A stretch of 12,008 nt of DNA from an uncultured bacterium (lineage in GTDB: Bacteria > Patescibacteriota > Minisyncoccia > Phycocordibacterales > UBA9973). Below the pieces are notes generated by a model. It worked only from the letters and a program-made list of their open reading frames with translations, ran no database searches and was not told the DNA's origin. Position 1 is the stretch's first letter. Each line of letters opens with the position of its first letter. Shown here one piece after another: positions 1-6,622 of the stretch. The position numbers were made by a program, and so were the translations under genes. The stretch is from positions 1 through 12,008 of the forward strand of contig CAIVNB010000048.1 in the NCBI GenBank assembly GCA_903907175.1, written 5' to 3'.

Positions 1-726
1 AAAAGCTAAAATTGCTCCAACAAGTATCCCACAAAAAGCAGCTAAATTTATTTGATTATCTGCATACGCAATAACAGAATAAGCGGTAAAAATAGATGCG
101 AGTACTCCCCCAGATAGGCCATCAATGCCGTCGATTACTCCCCCAGAAAAAGTAGCAAGCGTAACCATAATAAAAAATGGGATAAATAAAATTCCTAAAT
201 TAAATTCTCCACCAAAAGGGATGCGAATAGAAGTCATTCCTAATTTATCATAAAACCAAATTGCGATAAAAAATGAAAGTATAAAAATTAAAAATACTTT
301 CCATCTACGCCAAGCCTTATCATCATGAGCAAATTTACCATTTCCATAAATTTGAATTAAGTCGTCATAAAGACCAATAAGTGAACCTGTTATTAAAGTG
401 AAAAGTGGTATCAGCGTTTGATCTCTACTTATAAAATCCATTTTAAAAAATATTGGATAAGGAAATAATAACGAGGCTATATAGTATATAAAAACAACTA
501 AAACAACAGAACCCCAGATTATTATTCCTCCGACTCGTGGAGTTTTTAATTCATCTTGTTCATTATGAATTTTATGAAAATCTGATGCTGTAGTATCTAT
601 ATTCCTAGAATATCTCTTCCACATTTTATATTTAAAGAAAAAGTGTGTTGCAACAGGTGTAATCAAAAGCCCAATAAAAAACGCCAAGGCTGTTGGTATT
701 ATTATCTTTAATAAATTAATAAGCAT
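1..726 (-). CDS. mraY: MraY-like polyprenyl-phosphate sugar-phosphate transferase (5' part, runs off window)
   Basis: The family is glycosyltransferase 4 (MraY/WecA), integral membrane enzymes that move a sugar-phosphate from a UDP-sugar to undecaprenyl phosphate. MraY makes lipid I for peptidoglycan. I translated 242 codons from an ATG at 724-726; no stop occurs before the window edge. Several hydrophobic helices are visible. A cytoplasmic KTPRVGG motif (residues 61-67) resembles the MraY TPTMGG loop, an acidic pair D121-D122 sits in GLYDD, and a DGIDGL motif covers 199-204. The Asn normally found three residues before this last motif is Gly196. MraY is preferred over WecA because of the TPxxGG-like loop, but a related transferase is possible. 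It lies 56 nt beyond the cysteine-rich gene and has its own promoter directly before the ATG, with no ribosome-binding site. Confidence 0.8.
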   Translation of the reverse strand, partial: MLINLLKIIIPTALAFFIGLLITPVATHFFFKYKMWKRYSRNIDTTASDFHKIHNEQDELKTPRVGGIIIWGSVVLVVFIYYIASLLFPYPIFFKMDFISRDQTLIPLFTLITGSLIGLYDDLIQIYGNGKFAHDDKAWRRWKVFLIFILSFFIAIWFYDKLGMTSIRIPFGGEFNLGILFIPFFIMVTLATFSGGVIDGIDGLSGGVLASIFTAYSVIAYADNQINLAAFCGILVGAILAF

Positions 727-732
727 TAGTAG

Positions 733-760
733 ATTATACCCTGTAAAGGTTTTTTAACAA
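733..760 (-). promoter_or_regulatory. Promoter of the MraY-like gene, leaderless layout
   Basis: On the minus strand, TTGTTA (755-760), a 16-nt spacer and a perfect TATAAT (733-738) are followed by 6 nt and then the ATG. Initiation 7 nt past the -10 would fall on the start codon, predicting a leaderless transcript. Confidence 0.65.
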
Positions 761-782
761 AATTTAGTTTTCGGCCTGCATT

Positions 783-2486
783 TTAAGAAAATTCTTGTTG
801 ATAACACTTTATACAATAAACTATTTTTTTATCATCTGGTCTATAAGGAGTATAAATATTAGCCTCGCACTTGGCACATTTACTGTTATACATTCTAGGA
901 ACAGTCATCCTCGCGAATCTTTTATTTTCTCTACACTTAGGACATTCGTGCGGTATTGGTATCCCAATTTTTTGTAAAAGACCAAGTTCTCCCCTTGTGA
1001 TCTTGTAGCCCTTATCACACTTTTGACATTTAATTGTCTCTTCTAAAATATCTTCATGTGTCTCACTAATTCTACTAGGCAAAGAGTCTGCACCCAGAGT
1101 AGTGGGATAGATTGGATCAATTTTTTCGCTCCAAAAATATCCCTCAGATATTGCCCTTTCTTTTGTCTTAGGAACGAATCTCATAGCATTGGATTTATTA
1201 TATGGAAATGGGCTCATTTCAGGTGGAAAGAATTCTCCATAATAAAACTTGCGCCCAAGTTTATCTATGTAAGGATTTTTTTTCATGTCTTCTATAATTT
1301 TTTCTTTTAGGTTTTCATATTCCTCTTTTGTATATACTTTATTTAAAATAGCGTAATGTTTTCTTTTTAAAGAAACACAGCCAAAGTTATTCTTTCCCGC
1401 TATACACCAAAGACAATATTCTAAATTTAAACAATCAGGAAAACATTCAGTAGAAAATTTTACATTACTTGCATTTTCTCCCACACTAGCACATTCATAA
1501 AGTAACTCGGCGTTATTGCCCCATCCAGAATAATCCATACAATCTTTTACTGGTGGCACAGTTATAAGCTGACAATACTTAGAATTTTCAGCACCATTTG
1601 CAATATACATCTCTTTCGAATTTTTAGAAGTATAAACATGTTCACCTGTCACATTAAAATTTAAAGAGTGCCCATTGTACTCTCTGTATGGTTTACTAAA
1701 CCAAAATTCGTGAGCTTTTCTTTCAAGCTCACACAACCCTTCCCAAGAATCAATTTTTAGTTCTTTTAATTTTTTAAAATAATCTTCTTTCCCATATTGT
1801 TCGTTGAAAATACAATGCTTGGCACCACGTAAGTTCACACAGCCAACACAATTAGTACAACCATAACAATCTCGAGAAAACCAAACATCCAAACAATCAT
1901 CACACTGGTCTGAAAAAAACATGTTGTAGCACCTACTGAAACCAATTGATTCATAGCACAACTCTGAATCATATCCCCGTATGCAATCCGCACTATGTTT
2001 TAGCCCTTTTAGAATAGAAGAATAATAAGTATCTTCACAGTAATCGGCCCAAAAAGTCATATAACAATTCTTACCCCACGCCAAGCCATTAGAATAATCA
2101 GAATTTTTTAAAGTTGTATAGTTAACATCAAGAGCTAAAAGTGGAGCTTTCCCTATAAGTTCTTTTACTTGGCTAAAAAAAGATCGACTTGGATCATAAT
2201 CCATTGCAAATTCTGTACCATCCCAATCGTCAGCCCAAAAACAAGGAGGGCAAAAAACCTTAACTTCTTGTTCTGGTGGATACATAGAAAAAGTTTTATT
2301 ACCACATTTATCACAATTACGCCAAAATACACTCCAAGTAACCACAAAAGACATCCGTCTTTCCATTCGGCAATCTGGACACCAGGTCGGAGCTGGAACA
2401 TTTATTTTTTTATAAAAATTAAAATCTTCAGATTCAATTGTGAATTGTTTGTGACAATTTTGACAGATTTTATTTTCCGTTTCCAT
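783..2486 (-). CDS. Large cysteine-rich protein with duplicated zinc-ribbon pairs at both ends
   Basis: This is a 567-residue soluble protein of unknown function, with no signal peptide or membrane segment. Eight CxxC knuckles form two sets: C8/C11, C36/C39, C58/C61, C79/C82 at the N-terminus and C487/C490, C515/C518, C537/C540, C558/C561 at the C-terminus. The intervals (28, 22 and 21 residues) are identical in both sets, so the same two-zinc module was copied to both ends. Between them lie two cysteine- and aromatic-rich stretches (about 140-225 and 300-370) with short repeated turns suggesting a beta-solenoid. Each ends in a similar N..Y.KE.Y..LK helix (229-242 and 382-395). I recall comparable proteins in Parcubacteria genomes. 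Metal binding is inferred from the knuckles; nucleic-acid or protein binding is possible but unproven. It is the last gene of the scpA operon and its start overlaps the end of the carboxypeptidase gene by 17 nt. Confidence 0.85.
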   Translation of the reverse strand: METENKICQNCHKQFTIESEDFNFYKKINVPAPTWCPDCRMERRMSFVVTWSVFWRNCDKCGNKTFSMYPPEQEVKVFCPPCFWADDWDGTEFAMDYDPSRSFFSQVKELIGKAPLLALDVNYTTLKNSDYSNGLAWGKNCYMTFWADYCEDTYYSSILKGLKHSADCIRGYDSELCYESIGFSRCYNMFFSDQCDDCLDVWFSRDCYGCTNCVGCVNLRGAKHCIFNEQYGKEDYFKKLKELKIDSWEGLCELERKAHEFWFSKPYREYNGHSLNFNVTGEHVYTSKNSKEMYIANGAENSKYCQLITVPPVKDCMDYSGWGNNAELLYECASVGENASNVKFSTECFPDCLNLEYCLWCIAGKNNFGCVSLKRKHYAILNKVYTKEEYENLKEKIIEDMKKNPYIDKLGRKFYYGEFFPPEMSPFPYNKSNAMRFVPKTKERAISEGYFWSEKIDPIYPTTLGADSLPSRISETHEDILEETIKCQKCDKGYKITRGELGLLQKIGIPIPHECPKCRENKRFARMTVPRMYNSKCAKCEANIYTPYRPDDKKIVYCIKCYQQEFS

Positions 2487-3366
2487 AGTCTAAATTATAC
2501 GCAATTTGAACTAGTTTTTCCATGTCATAAAAGCGCTCATCGAAAGTAGACCCGAGCAAGGTTATCGCAATAATATGCCCAGTTTTTTCTTTAAAAATTA
2601 CAGTTAAGTTACCACCAGCGAGCGTAGTAAAACCAGTTTTGGAAAAAAGTAAATTTGGTATTTTAGGAATAATCGTATCAGTATTTTTTACATCATGAGT
2701 AATCCCAGATTTTAATTTAAAAGTAATTTCAGGCATAATGGTCGCCCCAAATATTTCTGGATGTTTACCTAGCGCATACAAAGCCATAATATTCACATCT
2801 TCCGCTGTCCCGTAAGATCCGGCTCTTTCTTTGTCTATATCAAGCCCAGTAAAATTATAAAATATTGTATTTTTCATTCCAAGATCAGCTGTTTTTCTAT
2901 TCATCTTTTCTAGAAAATCTTTGTCGTTCCCGGCAAGTGCCAAGGCTCCACTGTTTGAAGAAGTGATCAGAGTAAACTTTGCCAAGTTATCAAATTTCCA
3001 TTGCTCTCCCAAAGAAAGAGCATTATTCTCACTCTCTTCGGTAGATTTTTTAGAAATTGTTATTAAATCATTTAGTTTATATTTTTCTGATGCTACTATC
3101 AAAGTCATTATTTTTGAAAGAGACGCAAGAGGTAAAATTTTATTTCCATTTTTATTATAAACTTCATTATCACTTGTTCCATCATATACAGAAAAAATCT
3201 TTGCGGTAACTGGAACAGCATCAAATACTTTTTGTATTTGCGCTAATCTTTCATTTTCAATATTTTGTTTCTTTTCTAATTTTGAATTGCCATTCAAAAA
3301 TAAAATTGCCTCCAGGGCAATGAGAAAAACTATAAAAATTAATAAATTATTGCTCTTGTTCCACAT
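2470..3366 (-). CDS. D-alanyl-D-alanine carboxypeptidase (peptidase S11, PBP5 family)
   Basis: This is a serine DD-peptidase that removes the terminal D-Ala from peptidoglycan stem peptides, limiting cross-linking. It acts outside the membrane. All three penicillin-binding motifs are present: SLSK with nucleophile S82 and K85, SSN at 136-138, and KTG at 243-245. Residues 8-24 form a hydrophobic N-terminal segment with no clear cleavage site, so it is probably a membrane anchor. At 298 residues it is essentially the catalytic domain. The C-terminal beta domain and amphipathic helix that tether E. coli PBP5 are missing, consistent with N-terminal anchoring. The start overlaps the end of scpB by 20 nt and the end overlaps the cysteine-rich gene by 17 nt, indicating translational coupling in one operon. 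D-Ala-D-Ala endopeptidase activity cannot be excluded. Confidence 0.92.
   Translation of the reverse strand: MWNKSNNLLIFIVFLIALEAILFLNGNSKLEKKQNIENERLAQIQKVFDAVPVTAKIFSVYDGTSDNEVYNKNGNKILPLASLSKIMTLIVASEKYKLNDLITISKKSTEESENNALSLGEQWKFDNLAKFTLITSSNSGALALAGNDKDFLEKMNRKTADLGMKNTIFYNFTGLDIDKERAGSYGTAEDVNIMALYALGKHPEIFGATIMPEITFKLKSGITHDVKNTDTIIPKIPNLLFSKTGFTTLAGGNLTVIFKEKTGHIIAITLLGSTFDERFYDMEKLVQIAYNLDYGNGK
2494..2522 (-). promoter_or_regulatory. Possible internal promoter for the cysteine-rich gene
   Basis: A perfect TATAAT (2494-2499) lies 7 nt before the ATG at 2486, with TGGAAA (2517-2522) 17 nt further upstream. It sits inside the carboxypeptidase coding end (codons for A-Y-N), so the match could be fortuitous, but the spacing is close to the 6-nt layout seen elsewhere in the window. 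Confidence 0.35.
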
Positions 3367-3913
3367 TTTCGTTTTTAAATTCTTCTTTTAAATTTTCTGC
3401 TGACTCTTCGATAGATTTATTTATATCATTAAATTCAGGTAATTCTTCTATAGATTTTATGCCCAAGAATGAAAGTAAATCAAAACTTGGTTTATATATA
3501 AAACGTCTGCTATCTTTTGGGTCAACTATTTTTTCTACAAGTCCTCTTATAGAAAGAGCACGTAAAATAAAGCTAGAATTCACGCCACGAATATAATCAA
3601 TCTCAGCCCTAGTTGTACCATTTTTATAAAGAAGTATCGAAAGTGTCTCTAGACTTGCTTTTGAAAGTTCTCTATTTAATTCTTCTTTCTGCAAATTCTC
3701 AATGAGTTCTGAAATCTCTGGAGATGTTCCAAGAGTTATCTCATTGTCTTTTTCTATAACAATGACTCCCCTATTATTTAAAATTTCTTTCAATTTTTCT
3801 ATTCCTTCATTTATTTCTATCTGACCTACTCCCAAAATTTCTGAAAGTTTTTTTCGCGTCATTGGTTCTCCTTTCCAAAACAATATAGCTTCTATTTTTT
3901 GTTCTAAATTCAT
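3347..3913 (-). CDS. scpB: Segregation and condensation protein B
   Basis: ScpB is the dimeric winged-helix (kite) subunit that binds ScpA and regulates the SMC condensin ring. With the chosen start the protein has 188 residues. It begins with the first winged helix (IEAILFWKGEPMTRKKLSEIL). The second contains the family signature LSKASLETLSILLY, followed by R-A-E-I-D-Y-I-R-G-V-N. It finishes with LPEF and an acidic tail typical of ScpB. The reading frame continues upstream to a TTG at 3958, but that lies deep inside scpA. The ATG at 3913 is 1 nt after the scpA stop and matches the usual family N-terminus. An ATG four codons earlier (3925) is the main alternative. No Shine-Dalgarno is visible, so translation is probably coupled to scpA. 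Confidence 0.93.
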   Translation of the reverse strand: MNLEQKIEAILFWKGEPMTRKKLSEILGVGQIEINEGIEKLKEILNNRGVIVIEKDNEITLGTSPEISELIENLQKEELNRELSKASLETLSILLYKNGTTRAEIDYIRGVNSSFILRALSIRGLVEKIVDPKDSRRFIYKPSFDLLSFLGIKSIEELPEFNDINKSIEESAENLKEEFKNENVEQEQ

Positions 3914-3914
3914 A

Positions 3915-4661
3915 TTATGTAACATTTTCACTAATAATTTCTTCTTCTTGCTTTTCAATTATAATATCTTCAAAATTATTCTCTTGTACGGCATTCAATA
4001 TTCCATTCCTCACAAGTTCAAGCATAGCAAGAAATCCAACAATTACAATCACCCTCTCTTCTTTTGTTTCTGCCTTCCCTGCGAAATCTTTGAAATTCAT
4101 CTTGAGTGAACTTTTTATTCTTTCAGTCAATTTATCTATCATTTCTTCTATACTTATAACTGTTTTTACTTCTACCTCTGGTAAGAAAACTTTTTTGGGG
4201 ATTTTTCCTAAAGCTCCACGAGCAAAAGTCATCATACTTTCACATGTTATTTGTTCATCTGGCAAAAATACTAAAACACTATGTTTCCTTTCTTCAGCTC
4301 CAAATATTATTTTTTCACCAAATTTTTCTTTTATGTTACTTCCAAGTCTTATATACAACTCATACAGCTTTAATCTATCTTCTAAATTTTTCATATCACC
4401 TTCCTCTTCATTGGTTAGATCCAGGTTTGGTAAAAGTGATTTTGATTTAATCAATATTAGAGTTGCTGCTACTACTATAAAACTTGAGATGTCGTCAGGG
4501 TGTGTTTTTTCTAAAGAATTTATGTATTTTAGATAATCTTCTGTTACTTCTGCAAGAGAAATTTCATTGATAAAAAGCTTGCGTTCCTCAATTAAATTTA
4601 AAAGAACCCCAAACGGTCCTTCAAAATTTAAGGTTTTTACTTTGTATACTTCTTTTTCCAC
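3915..4661 (-). CDS. scpA: Segregation and condensation protein A
   Basis: ScpA is the kleisin subunit that bridges the SMC heads and binds ScpB, forming the bacterial condensin needed for chromosome compaction and segregation. The 248-residue product has the N-terminal SMC-neck-binding signature FEGPFGVLLNLIEERKL (14-30), then the conserved I.....VTEDYL region. An acidic central linker follows, and a C-terminal winged helix around 195-240 contains FLAMLELVRNGIL and Q...FEDI. Length is normal for the family. The start is GTG at 4659-4661, the only initiation codon that keeps the conserved N-terminus. It heads the scpA-scpB-carboxypeptidase-cysteine-rich operon. Confidence 0.94.
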   Translation of the reverse strand: MEKEVYKVKTLNFEGPFGVLLNLIEERKLFINEISLAEVTEDYLKYINSLEKTHPDDISSFIVVAATLILIKSKSLLPNLDLTNEEEGDMKNLEDRLKLYELYIRLGSNIKEKFGEKIIFGAEERKHSVLVFLPDEQITCESMMTFARGALGKIPKKVFLPEVEVKTVISIEEMIDKLTERIKSSLKMNFKDFAGKAETKEERVIVIVGFLAMLELVRNGILNAVQENNFEDIIIEKQEEEIISENVT

Positions 4662-4667
4662 CTATAT

Positions 4668-4697
4668 ATTATAACATATTTATAAATAAACAGTAAA
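4668..4697 (-). promoter_or_regulatory. scpA operon promoter, leaderless layout
   Basis: An extended -10 (TG-T-TATAAT; TATAAT at 4668-4673) ends 6 nt before the GTG start. A weak TTTACT (4692-4697) lies 18 nt upstream and overlaps the U-tract of the preceding terminator. Initiation at the usual distance falls on the start codon. Confidence 0.6.
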
Positions 4698-4721
4698 AAA
4701 GCCCTGCGAAAGCAGAGCTTT
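4695..4721 (-). terminator. Intrinsic terminator upstream of scpA, minus-strand polarity
   Basis: Arms at 4698-4707 and 4712-4721 form a 10-bp stem with a 4-nt loop. As minus-strand RNA the one imperfect position is a U-G wobble and the stem runs into six U. As plus-strand RNA the same position is a C-A mismatch and only three U follow. It therefore terminates leftward transcription, which implies a minus-strand transcript arriving from above 4732. Confidence 0.75.
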
Positions 4722-4731
4722 AAAAAAATCT

Positions 4732-4869
4732 CTAGTATCTTGAATTTTTCTTTTTTCGCTGACCCAGATTAGGACAATCAACTTCAGAGCAGTAAATTCT
4801 AATTTTTTTCAATGTACAAGTTTTTTTGAACAACTTGCAAAAGTAGTATATTTCTTTTTTAAGTGTCAT
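4732..4869 (-). CDS. Possible small basic cysteine-containing protein (45 aa)
   Basis: This small ORF runs from an ATG at 4867-4869 to a TAG at 4732-4734. The product is very basic, with Lys pairs throughout and a terminal Q-R-K-K-K-N-S-R-Y. It has four cysteines (C11, C18, C27, C32); the last two are in CSEVDCPN, which could hold a metal. I do not recognise a family. The main support is position: the stop codon is followed 10 nt later by a terminator working in the same direction, and nothing else explains a leftward transcript there. Against it, there is only a weak ribosome-binding candidate (AGAG 5 nt before ATG) and no clear promoter. The transcript could instead be a noncoding RNA. Confidence 0.45.
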   Translation of the reverse strand: MTLKKEIYYFCKLFKKTCTLKKIRIYCSEVDCPNLGQRKKKNSRY

Positions 4870-5152
4870 ATTGCTCTAAACTTTAGAAATAAAATGTTCT
4901 ACAGTAAAAAGTTTGCAAGGGAGTCGCAAAAAAATGCGCGGTAGATTTTTATAAAATTCTTTTTTAAAGGAACGCTTACTATTGTTCAGCTTTCACAAAA
5001 AAACAAAAGAACTTTTGCTTACTTAGTAGTAAAGCATAAAATATCAAAAAATACTATCTGTTCAAATACGTAATAGTGTTATACAAATTTGAATTTTAAT
5101 CCAACTTGACTTTTTGTGTTAAATATTACAAAATATAGAAAATTTGAAAATT
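4870..5152. other. Intergenic stretch, no gene recognised
   Basis: This is about 280 AT-rich nt between two divergent small genes. I see no tRNA, tmRNA, RNase P or SRP RNA signature on either strand. It does contain small inverted repeats: TTTGC/GCAAA around 4912-4930 competing with CGCA/TGCG at 4925-4938, a bulged TGCTTACT...AGTAAAGCA hairpin near 5016-5036, and TTCAAAT/ATTTGAA at 5061-5067 and 5087-5093. These could belong to a leader or small RNA, but none is convincing alone. Confidence 0.4.
5106..5134 (+). promoter_or_regulatory. Candidate promoter of the 84-aa membrane protein gene
   Basis: TTGACT (5106-5111, five of six consensus bases), a 17-nt spacer and CAAAAT (5129-5134). The expected start near 5141 would give a leader of about 12 nt to the ATG at 5153. 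Confidence 0.4.
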
Positions 5153-5407
5153 ATGAAGACAAAGAAACTTATTAACCGAATTCGTTCAGGGAATAAGTTC
5201 TCTGGACGACTATTTGACAACTTTTTTATGTCTGGACAATGTCTTTGGGACATTATAATAAAATCAGAAAAGTATACACACAAATGGTGTGAAAAGAAAA
5301 ACATTCACATCTGCCTCGAATACACAGCTGATATATCTGTGTTAATCTTTATGGTATTCGTCGCGTTGCCTTTCATGGTGGTATGGGCGACATTAAAATC
5401 TATTTAG
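5153..5407 (+). CDS. Small single-pass membrane protein of unknown function (84 aa)
   Basis: I do not recognise this protein. The N-terminal half is basic and polar (several Lys/Arg in residues 1-19) with three cysteines (C30, C46, C54). Residues about 61-80 form one strong hydrophobic helix near the C-terminus, so it is probably tail-anchored with its basic part in the cytoplasm. The frame can be extended three codons to a TTG at 5144, but ATG is preferred. Two observations support a real gene: a near-consensus -35 upstream and a textbook terminator whose stem begins at the TAG stop. It stands alone, convergent with tspO and divergent from the 45-aa ORF. Confidence 0.65.
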   Translation: MKTKKLINRIRSGNKFSGRLFDNFFMSGQCLWDIIIKSEKYTHKWCEKKNIHICLEYTADISVLIFMVFVALPFMVVWATLKSI

Positions 5408-5440
5408 CTGAATATTTTTGTTCAGCTATTTTTTTATTTT
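5405..5440 (+). terminator. Intrinsic terminator of the 84-aa gene
   Basis: An 8-bp perfect stem, TAGCTGAA (5405-5412) and TTCAGCTA (5421-5428), with an 8-nt loop is followed by seven T, an A and four T. The stop codon forms the first three bases of the stem. There is no matching U-run on the minus strand, so it does not obviously serve tspO. Confidence 0.85.
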
Positions 5441-5470
5441 AAATATAAAATAGAGAAAGATTTTTGAATT

Positions 5471-5869
5471 TTACCTATTTAAATATGTAACGGTGAGTTG
5501 TAAAACAGTAGCAAAACAAACCCAAAGAAGATAAGGAATATTTATCAATGCTACCCATTTAAGATAGGGGTAAACTACTATCATTGCCCACACAAGCGTT
5601 CCTAGTACGAGCAATATGTCTAAAGCTGCCAAAGTATTGCTTTTTAACCCAAATTGTAAATATGTAAAAATAGAATTAAAAAATAAATTTAAAACAAACG
5701 GCAAAGCTACTATCAGTGGAATTTGTTTATTCCAAACTTTATAAAAAACTGTTCCAAAAGAAGCAAAAATAATAATATAAAGCACACTCCAAACTGGACC
5801 AAAGAGCCAAGAAGGCGGAGCCCAAGATGGTTTTATCAAATGCGAGTACCAAGAATATGAATTATTCAT
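5471..5869 (-). CDS. tspO: TspO/MBR family membrane protein
   Basis: TspO proteins are five-helix membrane proteins that bind porphyrins and related ligands, and in bacteria are linked to tetrapyrrole handling and stress responses. The product has 132 residues against about 150-160 in typical members. It keeps the diagnostic first loop PSWAPPSWLFGPVW (14-27), five hydrophobic helices, and the last-helix pattern NIPYLLWVCFATVLQ ending in Y-L-N. The usual Trp before the third-helix FF is not present, and the Asn normally following FATxL is Gln. The gene is 17 nt after the DUF2177 gene and has a -10 box of its own overlapping that junction. Confidence 0.9.
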   Translation of the reverse strand: MNNSYSWYSHLIKPSWAPPSWLFGPVWSVLYIIIFASFGTVFYKVWNKQIPLIVALPFVLNLFFNSIFTYLQFGLKSNTLAALDILLVLGTLVWAMIVVYPYLKWVALINIPYLLWVCFATVLQLTVTYLNR

Positions 5870-5875
5870 ATTACT

Positions 5876-5884
5876 ATTATAGCA
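5876..5884 (-). promoter_or_regulatory. tspO promoter, leaderless layout
   Basis: An extended -10, TG-C-TATAAT (TATAAT at 5876-5881), is 6 nt before the tspO ATG. It lies between the DUF2177 stop (5887) and tspO. No -35 is evident, as expected for an extended -10 promoter. Confidence 0.5.
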
Positions 5885-5886
5885 TT

Positions 5887-6285
5887 CTACTTAAAATAAC
5901 TAATTAAAAAATACGCTATCACGCTCGTGATTGCTGTTACGCATAATCCCCATCCTATATCTACCAATGTCATTTTCGTAGGCCAACCTGAAAGAGTCGC
6001 CTGGTTCGTAATATCATACGCAGAATATGCAGCGAGCCCTAAAATAGCCCCACGCCAAAGAGCTTCGAACCAATTGCCTGATGACACAGCTGGAAGCACA
6101 GTAAGGAGTAAAACTGCAAGCGCATAAATAGGATAAAAGAAAAGTGCCGGAGTGATATTCATTGTCTTCGAAAAAACATTCGACATTAAGTTTGCATAAA
6201 AACTCTTTGCAATCAATCCGATCCAAAGAGCATTAAGAGCAATGAGTGGCAACAATGTTGCCAAATAATTTATTATGTATTTCAT
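5887..6285 (-). CDS. DUF2177 family membrane protein
   Basis: This 132-residue integral membrane protein has four predicted helices, roughly residues 3-25, 46-66, 73-93 and 107-130. It matches what I know of the DUF2177 family: an N-terminal helix with ALWIGLIAKSFY, a central FFYPIYALAV, then AYDITNQATLSGWP (89-102) and VDIGWG (108-113). The conserved polar residues D91, N94, D109 and W112 lie in or beside helices. Biochemical function is unknown. Its ATG overlaps the TGA of the TfoX-like gene by 4 nt (ATGA), so translation is coupled. Co-localisation with tspO may mean both respond to the same envelope condition, but this is inference. Confidence 0.88.
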   Translation of the reverse strand: MKYIINYLATLLPLIALNALWIGLIAKSFYANLMSNVFSKTMNITPALFFYPIYALAVLLLTVLPAVSSGNWFEALWRGAILGLAAYSAYDITNQATLSGWPTKMTLVDIGWGLCVTAITSVIAYFLISYFK

Positions 6286-6620
6286 TTCTTAATTTTAGCA
6301 CTTAATTCAAATGCTTCATAGATTCGATCGGAAATTTTTTCGCGGTCTTCGAGTACGTCAAGTGGAACAGAAACATACGGCATTGTGAAAATTTTCCCAT
6401 CTGATCTTTCATAACAAAAAGGCTCGCTTCCCTCTTCTTGATATTTTTTCATCAACTTTTTATCTGCTTTGGTATAAAAAGTCCCGTCAATAATAATCCC
6501 GACGATTTTCTTGTCCAAATATATTCCGTAACCACTAAACAAAACCTTGCGAGTAATCCCATCGATATGTCCCAATATATCTTCTGTTATGTATTCCGCA
6601 AACCCTTCATCTCGTGACAT
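6282..6620 (-). CDS. TfoX N-terminal domain protein
   Basis: This 112-residue protein consists of one TfoX-N domain. Recognisable parts are VLFSGYGIYLD (26-36), the strand IIIDGTFYTKAD (42-53) and EEGSEPFCYERSDGKIFTMP (61-80), followed by the V-P-L-D-V-L-E-D turn. In Gammaproteobacteria TfoX/Sxy activates competence genes through CRP, but stand-alone TfoX-N proteins occur in many bacteria and their role is unknown, so a competence function is not established here. The C-terminal TfoX domain of the longer proteins is absent. It begins 2 nt after the DpnI-like gene and overlaps DUF2177 by 4 nt, forming one leftward unit. Confidence 0.85.
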   Translation of the reverse strand: MSRDEGFAEYITEDILGHIDGITRKVLFSGYGIYLDKKIVGIIIDGTFYTKADKKLMKKYQEEGSEPFCYERSDGKIFTMPYVSVPLDVLEDREKISDRIYEAFELSAKIKK

Positions 6621-6622
6621 TT

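Noticed and set aside
2169..2549. Plus-strand open frame of 126 codons opposite the cysteine-rich gene start
   Set aside because: It is antisense to the N-terminal zinc ribbons and the end of the carboxypeptidase gene; there is no promoter or family match.
3914..3958. Extended scpB N-terminus from a TTG at 3958
   Set aside because: It would overlap scpA by 44 nt with a poor start codon and add a Lys-rich tail absent from the family. The ATG at 3913 fits the known N-terminus.
4817..4837. Inverted repeat CAAGTT...AACTTG as a terminator
   Set aside because: It lies inside the 45-codon ORF, the inner T-run is part of Lys codons on the other strand, and no U-tract follows the hairpin in either direction.
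4966..5024. Direct repeat GCTTACT, two copies
   Set aside because: Only two short copies with different flanks; no array, so neither a CRISPR nor an iteron set.
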